64,000 nt of DNA. It comes from Xanthobacteraceae bacterium. Lineage in GTDB: Bacteria > Pseudomonadota > Alphaproteobacteria > Rhizobiales > Xanthobacteraceae. Under the pieces are notes generated by a model. It was not told where the DNA came from and did no database searches. It saw only the letters and a list, made by a program, of their open reading frames with translations. Below are positions 35,128 through 42,752 of this stretch, piece after piece (positions within the stretch are counted from its first letter, which is position 1; each line of letters opens with the position of its first letter). Location: positions 1,116,001 through 1,180,000 of the forward strand of contig CP075369.1 of assembly GCA_019454205.1 (NCBI GenBank). Direction: 5' to 3'. The translations under genes were made by a program, and so were the position numbers.

Positions 35128-35922
35128 GTGGCGTACGAAGATATTGTAGTTGAACGCGTCGAGAAGTGGGTTGAGATCAAGATCAACCGGCCCGAAAAGC
35201 TGAACTCCATCCGCGAGAAAACCGCGGAAGAAATCCTGCACGCGCTGGCCGAGGCGGAGTTCGACCGCGAATGTGCGGCGGCCGTGCTCTACGGCACCGA
35301 CAAGGCGTTCTGCACTGGCATCGACACCAGCGAGTTCCAGATCAAGGACAACGAGTATTTCGATTTCTACCGCTTCCGCCGCCGTGCGCGGAAAGTGAAC
35401 CAGTTGTTCCGCGAACTGCCGAACTTCACCAAGCCGCTGATTAGCGCGGTGGAAGGCTTCGCGCTCGGTGGCGGTCTCGAACTGGCGCTCGTCGGCGACA
35501 TGATCGTCGCGAGCGAGAACGCGAAATTCGGCCTGCCGGAAATCAAGCTCGGCCTGATGCCGGGCGGCGGCGGCACGCAGACGCTGCCGCGCCTGATTGG
35601 CAAGCCGCTTGCGAAGGAACTGATGTGGACCGGCCGCCGTATTTCCGCAGCCGAAGCGTTGCAGATGCGCCTCGTCAATCACGTCACCGCACCGGGCGCC
35701 GCGCTCGAGAAAGCGCGCGAGCTTGCGCGCTCCATCGCCGGTAACGCGCCGCTCTCCGTCATGTTCACCAAGGGCGTGATCGATCGCGGCGAGGACATGG
35801 CGTTGCAGGACGGCATGACCGCCGAGGCGGACGTCTCTTTCCTTCTGTATTTCACCAACGACCGCAAGGAAGGCCTCGCTGCCTTCCGCGAGAAGCGGTC
35901 GCCGGCATTCCGCGGAGAATAA
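35128..35922 (+). CDS. Enoyl-CoA hydratase/isomerase (crotonase)
   Basis: Cytoplasmic crotonase of 264 residues from the GTG at 35128 with a TAGGAG site. Oxyanion and catalytic region: AVEGFALGGGLELALVGD keeps the first catalytic Glu, FGLPEIKLG keeps the second, and PGGGGTQTLPRLIG follows, so hydratase activity is expected. 33 bases after the ABC ATPase and one base before the thiolase-like gene. In this operon it would hydrate the enoyl-CoA made by the two acyl-CoA dehydrogenases. A hydratase-lyase acting directly on a cinnamoyl-type CoA is an alternative. Confidence 0.9.
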   Translation: MAYEDIVVERVEKWVEIKINRPEKLNSIREKTAEEILHALAEAEFDRECAAAVLYGTDKAFCTGIDTSEFQIKDNEYFDFYRFRRRARKVNQLFRELPNFTKPLISAVEGFALGGGLELALVGDMIVASENAKFGLPEIKLGLMPGGGGTQTLPRLIGKPLAKELMWTGRRISAAEALQMRLVNHVTAPGAALEKARELARSIAGNAPLSVMFTKGVIDRGEDMALQDGMTAEADVSFLLYFTNDRKEGLAAFREKRSPAFRGE

Positions 35923-35923
35923 A

Positions 35924-37087
35924 ATGAGCAAGGACATCGTCATCGCCGGCTATTCGGAAACGCCGGTTGCTTTCAAGTCGGGCCGCAGCGCCTATGATTT
36001 TGCGGGCGAAGCGCTCGCGGGCCTGATCGAGTCGACCGGCATCGAGAAGGATGCCATCGACGGCCTTTCGGTCACCGTTCCCTTAAGCGAAGCGCCGAAC
36101 CCGTTCTTCGCCGTCTACGTCACCGAAGCGCTCGGCATGTCGCCGACCTGGCTGAACTACGGCGGTATTGGCGGTTGCTCTGCGACCGGCGGCGTCGCGC
36201 GTGCGATTTCCGCGATCCGCGATGGCTATTGCGAAGTCGCAGCGGTGATCTCGTCGGATGCGCCGAGCACGCGCTGGGGCGCGAACTACGGCGCGTTCCG
36301 TGGCGAGTTTCAGGACCCGGTCGGCGTGCAGGGGCCTCCCGCCATGTTCGGCTTGCTGATGAATCGCTACGAACATCAGTACAAGCTGAACTACGACGCG
36401 CTCGCGAAGATCGCGATGGTCCAGCGCGAGCATGCGCTCCTCAACGACAACGCGCTTCCCAAATTCAAGACGCCGATGAGCAAGGACGATTATTATAATT
36501 CGCGCGTCATCGCCGATCCGCTTCGCGTCCTCGACTCGGTGATGTTCTGCGACGGTGCGAACGCCTTCCTCGTCATGAAACAGGAGCGCGCACAGCAACT
36601 CGGCATCAAGAAGACGGTGCGTCCGGCGGCTTATGCCGAACTCACCAACGTCAACGGCAACAAGGCGACCCCTGACATCACCGAAACCGGATTCTCGCAC
36701 ATCGCGCCGAAGGTGTTCGGCAAGGCGGGCCTGAAGCCGCAGGACATCTCGATGTTCCAGCCCTACGACGATTTCACCATCGCGGTGCTGATGCAGTTCG
36801 AGGATTTCGGTTTCTGCAAGCGCGGCGAGGGCAGCGACTACGTGCTCTCGAACGACATTTCGTACAAGGGCAACATTCCGCTCAACACCGGCGGCGGCCA
36901 GATTTCCGCCGGCCAGCCGGGCCTCGCCAGCGGCGGCCTCAACCTCGCGGAAGCGGTGCGCCAGTTGTTCGGCGAAGGCGGCAAACGCCAGGTGAAAAAT
37001 CCGAAGAACGCACTCGTCACCGGCATCGGTGTCATCCCCTACGGCAGGAACTGGGGAACGAGCGCAGCCATGATTGTGGAGGCTTAA
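35924..37087 (+). CDS. Thiolase-like protein of the SCP-x/Ltp2 type
   Basis: A 387-residue thiolase-fold protein. It opens IVIAGYSETPVAFKSGRS and has GGIGGCSATGGVARA around Cys85, the region where thiolases carry the nucleophile. The C-terminal motif that is normally GG-x-x-x-x-GHP reads GGQISAGQPG, replacing the catalytic His by Gln331, and the last motif reads NWGTSAAMIVEA without the usual second Cys. This resembles Ltp2-type retro-aldolases, which cleave beta-hydroxyacyl-CoA and need a DUF35 partner; such a gene follows after two bases. A plain thiolase is therefore less likely (inference from motifs and context). Confidence 0.85.
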   Translation: MSKDIVIAGYSETPVAFKSGRSAYDFAGEALAGLIESTGIEKDAIDGLSVTVPLSEAPNPFFAVYVTEALGMSPTWLNYGGIGGCSATGGVARAISAIRDGYCEVAAVISSDAPSTRWGANYGAFRGEFQDPVGVQGPPAMFGLLMNRYEHQYKLNYDALAKIAMVQREHALLNDNALPKFKTPMSKDDYYNSRVIADPLRVLDSVMFCDGANAFLVMKQERAQQLGIKKTVRPAAYAELTNVNGNKATPDITETGFSHIAPKVFGKAGLKPQDISMFQPYDDFTIAVLMQFEDFGFCKRGEGSDYVLSNDISYKGNIPLNTGGGQISAGQPGLASGGLNLAEAVRQLFGEGGKRQVKNPKNALVTGIGVIPYGRNWGTSAAMIVEA

Positions 37088-37089
37088 CG

Positions 37090-37512
37090 ATGAACGCCGA
37101 AGTGAAACCGCGCATGGCGCCGCGGGCGAACGTTTACGTCAACACCGATCCGTTCTGGCAGGCCGCGCAGAAACGCGAGCTCGTCATCCAGTACTGCAAG
37201 GACAGCGGCAAGTATCAGCATTATCCGCGTCCCGTCAGCATCTACACCGGCAAGCGCAATCTCGAATGGCGCAAGGTGAGCGGGAAGGGAACGATCTACG
37301 CGCACACCACGATCCGCATTCCGGGTCCGGGTCTCGATGGCCGCCTGCCGTTGCCTGTGGCGACGGTCGAACTCGATGAGGGCGTGCGCATGATCGCGAA
37401 CATCATCGAGACCGATGCTGCCGACATCAAGGTCGGCGCAAAGGTCGAGGTTGCTTGGGACAAGATCACCGAGGATTTCGTCTATCCGGCGTTCAAGGTG
37501 GTGAAGGGCTAA
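37090..37512 (+). CDS. DUF35 OB-fold protein, partner of the thiolase-like protein
   Basis: A 140-residue protein with the DUF35 layout: helical lead DPFWQAAQKRELVIQ, a rubredoxin-like hook, then an OB fold (GKGTIYAHTTIRIPGPG to TEDFVYPAFKVV). The zinc hook that normally has four Cys reads YCKDSGKYQHYPRPVSIYTG: only the first Cys remains, so zinc binding is probably lost. In steroid degradation a DUF35 protein (ChsH2) holds the Ltp2 aldolase; the adjacency here suggests the same obligate complex. Confidence 0.87.
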   Translation: MNAEVKPRMAPRANVYVNTDPFWQAAQKRELVIQYCKDSGKYQHYPRPVSIYTGKRNLEWRKVSGKGTIYAHTTIRIPGPGLDGRLPLPVATVELDEGVRMIANIIETDAADIKVGAKVEVAWDKITEDFVYPAFKVVKG

Positions 37513-37513
37513 G

Positions 37514-39058
37514 ATGCGTCTCGAAGTCGTCTTCTCCGCGCATGCCGCGCGGATGCCGGATAAGGAAGCGGTGGTCTGCGAAGATCGCCGCGTCCGTTAC
37601 CGTGATTTGCAGGCGAGGGTTCGCGAGGTCGCCGGCGGCCTCGCGAAGCTCGGCGTCGGCGAAGGCGACCGGGTCGTGCTGTATCTTCCGAACGGTGTCG
37701 AGTTCGTCGAACTGCTTTATGCCGCTTTCACGCTCGGCGCGATTGCGGTGCCCGTAACGACGCGGCTGACCATCCGCGAACTCGCTTATTTCAGCGAGGA
37801 CAGCGCGGCGAAAGTGATTGTCTGTAGCGATGCCCATGCCGATGGCGTGCGGAACATCCTGAAGTCATTGCCTGATGCGAAGGGTGTCGTAATTGGGAAT
37901 CCGAACGAAGGTTTCGTTTCCTTCGCGGAAGTTTCGGACAAGAGCTTTAAGCCGAAAGCGATCGATTCCGATAACGAAGTCGCGATGATCATGTATACCT
38001 CCGGCACCACGGGAAAGCCGAAGGGCGTGCTGCTCACGCATGCGAACATTCTCGTCAACCACGGCTTCATGAATGCAACCGACTGGGGCATCGGCCATCG
38101 GGACCGTTATCTGGTCGCGTCGCCGCTGGCGCATCGCGCGGGTCTCGGCCGGCTTATGAATTCGATGACGCTCGGCGGCACGATCTTCGTGCTGCCGGCC
38201 TTCGATGCCGAAGAAATCGCAAAGACCATCGAACGAGAGAAAGTCACGGTGGTCGGCATGGTACCGACCATGTGCCGCATGTTCCTCCCTGCGCTGGAAA
38301 AAAATCCGGCGCGCTGCGAGACGCTTCGCCGGATCGTTGTAACCGGCGAAGCGTTTCCGGTGGAACTGAAGAAGAAGCTGATCGCGCTTCTCCCCGATAC
38401 GCAACTTGTCTCGTTCTTCGCCATGACCGAAGCGGGTTCGATCACCAACCTCTCGCATGAAGAACAGTTTTCGCATCCGAAATCGGTCGGCCGTCCTGCA
38501 CCCGGCGTCGAGGTGCGGATCGTGGACGAGAACGGCAAGGACGTCGAAACTGGCGGGATCGGAGAAGTGATCGTTCGTTCCGGCAAGCCGGGCGCGTTCA
38601 CGATCATGAAGGGCTACTATAACCGGCCCGAAGAAACCGCGAAGTCGATCCGCGATGGTTGGTTCTACACGGGCGACATGGCGCAGCGCGATGACGATGG
38701 CTACATCTATATCGTCGACCGCAAGAAGGACATGATCCTGAGCGGCGGGTTCAACATCTACTCGAAGGAAGTCGAGCAGACGATCCTCGAAGTCGAAGGT
38801 GTTGCCGACGTGGCCGTGGTGGGCGTACCCGACGAGATATTCGGCGAGGCGGTCGCTGCCTTCGTCGAGCTCGATCCGAAGAAAAAAGCGCCGACCGCCG
38901 ATGACATCGTTGCGCATTGCCGCGAAGCAATCGCCAGCTACAAGAAGCCGAAGTATGTGGTGTTCGTCGAAGCGATGCCGCGCAACGCGGTCGGCAAGAT
39001 TCTGAAGCACGAATTATCCAGCCGCGCGCGTGAAAGCACGGCAAAGGATGTAGCGTGA
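37514..39058 (+). CDS. AMP-forming acyl/aryl-CoA synthetase (catabolic operon)
   Basis: ANL-superfamily ligase of 514 residues that activates a carboxylic acid to its CoA thioester through an acyl-AMP. Motifs: P-loop MYTSGTTGKPKGVLLTH, A5 region FFAMTEAG, hinge DGWFYTGDMAQRDDDGYIYI, VDRKKDMILSGGFNIYSKEV, and catalytic Lys495 in PRNAVGK. PRNAVGK fits PX4GK, the site acetylated by Pat in related ligases. One base follows the DUF35 gene; four-base overlap with the next gene. Substrate likely a phenylpropanoid- or side-chain acid (inference). Confidence 0.92.
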   Translation: MRLEVVFSAHAARMPDKEAVVCEDRRVRYRDLQARVREVAGGLAKLGVGEGDRVVLYLPNGVEFVELLYAAFTLGAIAVPVTTRLTIRELAYFSEDSAAKVIVCSDAHADGVRNILKSLPDAKGVVIGNPNEGFVSFAEVSDKSFKPKAIDSDNEVAMIMYTSGTTGKPKGVLLTHANILVNHGFMNATDWGIGHRDRYLVASPLAHRAGLGRLMNSMTLGGTIFVLPAFDAEEIAKTIEREKVTVVGMVPTMCRMFLPALEKNPARCETLRRIVVTGEAFPVELKKKLIALLPDTQLVSFFAMTEAGSITNLSHEEQFSHPKSVGRPAPGVEVRIVDENGKDVETGGIGEVIVRSGKPGAFTIMKGYYNRPEETAKSIRDGWFYTGDMAQRDDDGYIYIVDRKKDMILSGGFNIYSKEVEQTILEVEGVADVAVVGVPDEIFGEAVAAFVELDPKKKAPTADDIVAHCREAIASYKKPKYVVFVEAMPRNAVGKILKHELSSRARESTAKDVA

Positions 39059-40212
39059 TCCGTCCGGAGACAGCGGAGGAGTCCGCGTTTCGTGCGGAAG
39101 TGCGCGCATGGTTCGAGCAGAACCTGCCGCAGCATCTTCGCAACCTGACTTTCCGTCCCGAACCGAAAGAGGCGATGCCTTGGTATGTCGCGCTCTACAA
39201 GAAGGGATGGATTGCGCCGCACTGGCCGAAGGCTTTTGGCGGCATGGGTGCATCCGGTGCGGAACAGGTGATCCTGTTCGAAGAGTCCGCGCGCATCGGC
39301 GTGCCGGATATTCCGACGCAGGGGTTGAACCACATCGGCCCGCTCCTGATGAAGCTCGGTACGCCTGAACAGCAGGCTTATCACTTGCCGCGAATCCTGA
39401 GCGGCGAGGGCGTATGGTGTCAGGGCTATTCCGAACCCGGCTCCGGCTCCGACCTCGCTTCGGTGCAGACCCGCGGCGAAGTGCGCGGCAATCAAATTAT
39501 TATCAACGGCCAGAAAATCTGGACGACCTGGGGCCACCACGCCAACTGGATGTATGCGCTGGTGCGCACCATTCCCGGCGAGAAGAAAAAGAACGGCATC
39601 ACCTTCGTGCTTCTCGATATGAATACGAAGGGCATTACGCGCCGTCCCATCCGCACCATCGCGGGCGATGACGAATTCTGCGAAGTCTTCTTCGAGGATG
39701 TCGCGGTGCCGCTCTCGAACGTAGTCGGCGAGATTGATCAGGGCTGGCGCGTCGCCACTTCGCTGCTGGACGAGGAGAGAATCCGCATCGGCACGCCGCT
39801 GCTGCCGCTACGTGCGCTCGCGCGTTTGCGCGCCGTTACGAAATTCAACGGCCTTGCTGACGAAGCGGAATGGCGCCGCCGCATCGCGCGCGCCGAGATC
39901 GCAGTCGAGACCGTCACGGCTGCGTATTTCCAGTGTCTTGAACGTTTCGAGTCCTGCAATGCCGCGGGCGGCGAAAGCTCGTACCTGAAAATCCTCGCAA
40001 CCGAGGTGACGCAGGAGATCGTCGATCTGGTGCAGGAAGCGGCAGGTGCGCTTCGCGCCGTGAAGGTGGCGGATGCAGGCTCGGACGCGCGTGTCGATTT
40101 CAGCGAAATGTATCTGCAATCGCGCCGCCTCTCGATCTATGGCGGCAGCAACGAAATCCAGCGCTCCATTCTCGCGGCGCAGGTGCTCGGCTTGCATGGA
40201 GCGCGCAAATGA
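39055..40212 (+). CDS. Acyl-CoA dehydrogenase, large type (first of pair)
   Basis: FAD enzyme of 385 residues from the GTG at 39055 that introduces an alpha-beta double bond. Flavin-contact motifs GVWCQGYSEPGSGSDLAS and QKIWTTWGHHANWMYALVRT are clear. The C-terminal motif from Tyr362 is YGGSNEIQRSI, so the medium-chain enzyme's catalytic Glu is Gly here; as in FadE28/FadE29-type enzymes the base should come from another helix. It overlaps its neighbour by four bases, and pairs encoded like this usually form heterotetramers. Confidence 0.92.
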   Translation: MIRPETAEESAFRAEVRAWFEQNLPQHLRNLTFRPEPKEAMPWYVALYKKGWIAPHWPKAFGGMGASGAEQVILFEESARIGVPDIPTQGLNHIGPLLMKLGTPEQQAYHLPRILSGEGVWCQGYSEPGSGSDLASVQTRGEVRGNQIIINGQKIWTTWGHHANWMYALVRTIPGEKKKNGITFVLLDMNTKGITRRPIRTIAGDDEFCEVFFEDVAVPLSNVVGEIDQGWRVATSLLDEERIRIGTPLLPLRALARLRAVTKFNGLADEAEWRRRIARAEIAVETVTAAYFQCLERFESCNAAGGESSYLKILATEVTQEIVDLVQEAAGALRAVKVADAGSDARVDFSEMYLQSRRLSIYGGSNEIQRSILAAQVLGLHGARK

Positions 40213-41270
40213 CCGGGCGCGATTCCATGATTGCCGACAGTGCGAAGACATTTCTCGCCCGCATCGGCGGCACAGCACGCGCACGAAAGCTGCGCGACAG
40301 CGGCACGCCGTTCGATGCCGCGGCGTGGAAAGGAATGGCCGAGCTTGGCTGGTTCGGCCTGCTGGTGCCGGAAGAGTCCGGCGGTCTCGGCCTTGGCGGC
40401 TTTGAGTTGATCGAGTTGATGGAAGCGCTCGGCGCGCAGCTTGCGGGAGAACCAGTGGCGGAAGCGATTGCCGCTGCGGTTGCGCTAGCTCCGAGAAATT
40501 CCGTTGCGTTGTGCGGCGATGTGATCGCAGGCACTGCCGTGGTCGTGCCGGTTGCGGGCGAGGGGTTCAAGCTCGCTGGCGGCCGCATCACCGGCACTTC
40601 GAAGCCGGTCGTTGATCTCGCCGCCGGTAGCCACGCGCTCGTTGCAGCCGCCGGCGACGACTCGAACCTTTATGCGGTCTCCCTGCTAAGCGCGGGTGCT
40701 TTGCTGGAAACACGCGCAACCGTCGATGGCCGTACGGTCAGCGTGTTGCGTCTCGACATGCCGTCCGAAGCGGCGAGCCGTATCCCGGTTCGCAATGCGC
40801 GCGGCGCGCTTGCGCACGCGCAGGCAATCACACGGCTTTCTTCCGCTGCCTATCTTGTAGGCCTCGCGGATGCCGCCTTCGCGATGGCGCTCGAATATAT
40901 GAAGACGCGCAAACAGTTCGGTGTTCCCATCGGCAGTTTTCAGGCGCTGCAGCATCGCGCGGCAACGGTTTATGTGCGCATCGCGTCTGTGCGTGCGCTG
41001 GTTTCGGAATGTGCGCGGGCTTACGGAACGGAACGTTTTGTTTCCGCCGCTTCCGCCGCCGCATCTACCGCTTCCGAGATGGCGTTGCAGGTGACGAAAG
41101 AGTCGATCCAGTTTCATGGCGCCATCGGTTTCGCGGACGAACACGACATCGGCCTTTATTTTCGCCGCGCCATGTCGGTGATCGCATCCATAGGTACTGC
41201 CGCAGAGTGTCTCGACGACTATTCGCGGGGTGCGGCGTCCGTATCCGAAAAAATCAGTTCAGCAGCTTGA
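40209..41270 (+). CDS. Acyl-CoA dehydrogenase, short type (second of pair)
   Basis: A 353-residue acyl-CoA dehydrogenase that is shortened in the middle domain. N-terminal helical domain with GWFGLLVPEESGGLGLG; C-terminal TRKQFGVPIGSFQALQHRAA and QFHGAIGFADEHDIGLYFRR, the signature of beta-subunit-type members. It lacks parts of the canonical active site and probably functions with the preceding protein as an alpha2-beta2 complex (inference from ChsE4-ChsE5 and similar pairs). Seven bases separate it from the aldehyde dehydrogenase. Confidence 0.9.
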   Translation: MTGRDSMIADSAKTFLARIGGTARARKLRDSGTPFDAAAWKGMAELGWFGLLVPEESGGLGLGGFELIELMEALGAQLAGEPVAEAIAAAVALAPRNSVALCGDVIAGTAVVVPVAGEGFKLAGGRITGTSKPVVDLAAGSHALVAAAGDDSNLYAVSLLSAGALLETRATVDGRTVSVLRLDMPSEAASRIPVRNARGALAHAQAITRLSSAAYLVGLADAAFAMALEYMKTRKQFGVPIGSFQALQHRAATVYVRIASVRALVSECARAYGTERFVSAASAAASTASEMALQVTKESIQFHGAIGFADEHDIGLYFRRAMSVIASIGTAAECLDDYSRGAASVSEKISSAA

Positions 41271-41277
41271 GGTCACA

Positions 41278-42738
41278 ATGACGATTTCCGTTGTCGGCGC
41301 CCACTGGATCGGCGGCGAATGGATCCCCACCGCCGGATCGAACAACTTCGACATCATTAGCCCACTCGATAACGCAGTGATCGGTTCCGCGCCGAATGGC
41401 GGCACGGACGCCGCGGAGGCGGCGATTGCAGCGGCAAAGCGCGCTTTCTTCGAATCCGATTGGGCGCATGCTCCACGGCTGCGCGCACAGGTTCTGCATG
41501 CGCAGGCAAACAACATCGAGGCGCGCGCCGAGGAATTGGCGCGTCTGCTTTCCATCGAAACCGGCAAGTTGATTACTGTTGCGCGCATGGAGATCGCGGC
41601 GGCGGTTTCGGAAATCCGTTATTACGGCGGTATGGCGCGCGCCATCGCGGGCCGTCTCATCGAAGTCGAGCCGGGCGTCCACTCGCAGTTGTTCAAGGAA
41701 CCTGCCGGCGTTGCCGCGATCATCACGCCGTGGAACGCGCCCGCGATTTTGCTGGTACGCTCTCTCGCGCCTGCGCTGGCAGCCGGTTGCACGGTGGTGA
41801 TGAAGCCTGCACCGCAGTCGAGCCTGTTCCACACTGCGTTCACGCGGTGCCTTGCCGATGTAGCGGAGATGCCGAGCGGCGTGCTCAACAGCTTTTGCGA
41901 GCAGGGCAGCGCGGGCGGCGAAGCGCTGACCGTTTCGCCCGACGTCGATGTGCTGAGCTTCACCGGCAGCAGCGCGGTCGGCAAACGCATCATGGCCGCT
42001 GCGTCGGGGACGCTGAAGCGTCTCAATCTCGAACTCGGCGGCAAGGCGCCCGCCGTAGTATTCGAGGATGCGGATATTGCTACGATTGCGCCGCAGCTCG
42101 CTGCCGCTGGCATGATCCTCGCGGGTCAGCAATGCACTGCGATGAACCGCGTACTCGTCCACGAAAGCCGCTTCAATGACATGAAGCGTGCGCTCGAAGG
42201 CGCATTGAAGAACATGCGTATCGGCCGCAGCGACGACGAAGCGAGCCAGATTGGTCCGCTGATCGACATGAGGTCGCGTGATCGCGTGAACGGCCTTGTC
42301 AAGGAATATGCGGAATCCGGCATCCTGATCGGCAGCGTGCCGAACGGAAATCTTTCCAAGGGCGCGTTCCTGACGCCGAGCCTGCTTTCGGTCGAGGATC
42401 TGGAGTCGCCGGTCGTGCAGGAGGAATTCTTCGGGCCGGTGATGAACCTCGAACGGTTCAGAACCGAAGAAGAAGCGGTGAAGAAGGCCAACGCCACCCG
42501 CTATGGCCTCTCCGCGAGCGTGTGGACCCGCGACCTCAACCGCGCGCACCGCGTTGCGCGCGCGATCCGTTCGGGAACGGTATGGCTCAACGACCACAAC
42601 AAGCTGTTCCCCGAAGCCGAGACCGGCGGTATCCGCGAGAGCGGCTACGGCCGTCTGCACGGCATCGAAGGCCTGAACGAATTCCTCTATACCAAGCACA
42701 TCTACCAGCGCTTCGGTCAGGTCCGCGGCGCGGCGTAA
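41278..42738 (+). CDS. Aldehyde dehydrogenase, NAD(P)-dependent
   Basis: ALDH-superfamily enzyme of 486 residues from the ATG at 41278. Conserved motifs: PWNAPAILLVRSLAPALAAG, cofactor-binding SFTGSSAVGKRI, general base in LELGGKAPAVVFEDAD, nucleophile in AGQQCTAMNRVLV, and EEFFGPVMNLERF. All catalytic residues are present. Placed right after two acyl-CoA dehydrogenases and before a UbiD decarboxylase, it would oxidise the aldehyde released by the retro-aldolase to an acid (inference). Salicylaldehyde/vanillin-type ALDHs share this layout. Confidence 0.92.
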   Translation: MTISVVGAHWIGGEWIPTAGSNNFDIISPLDNAVIGSAPNGGTDAAEAAIAAAKRAFFESDWAHAPRLRAQVLHAQANNIEARAEELARLLSIETGKLITVARMEIAAAVSEIRYYGGMARAIAGRLIEVEPGVHSQLFKEPAGVAAIITPWNAPAILLVRSLAPALAAGCTVVMKPAPQSSLFHTAFTRCLADVAEMPSGVLNSFCEQGSAGGEALTVSPDVDVLSFTGSSAVGKRIMAAASGTLKRLNLELGGKAPAVVFEDADIATIAPQLAAAGMILAGQQCTAMNRVLVHESRFNDMKRALEGALKNMRIGRSDDEASQIGPLIDMRSRDRVNGLVKEYAESGILIGSVPNGNLSKGAFLTPSLLSVEDLESPVVQEEFFGPVMNLERFRTEEEAVKKANATRYGLSASVWTRDLNRAHRVARAIRSGTVWLNDHNKLFPEAETGGIRESGYGRLHGIEGLNEFLYTKHIYQRFGQVRGAA

Positions 42739-42752
42739 CGAAGGAGGCTGAA

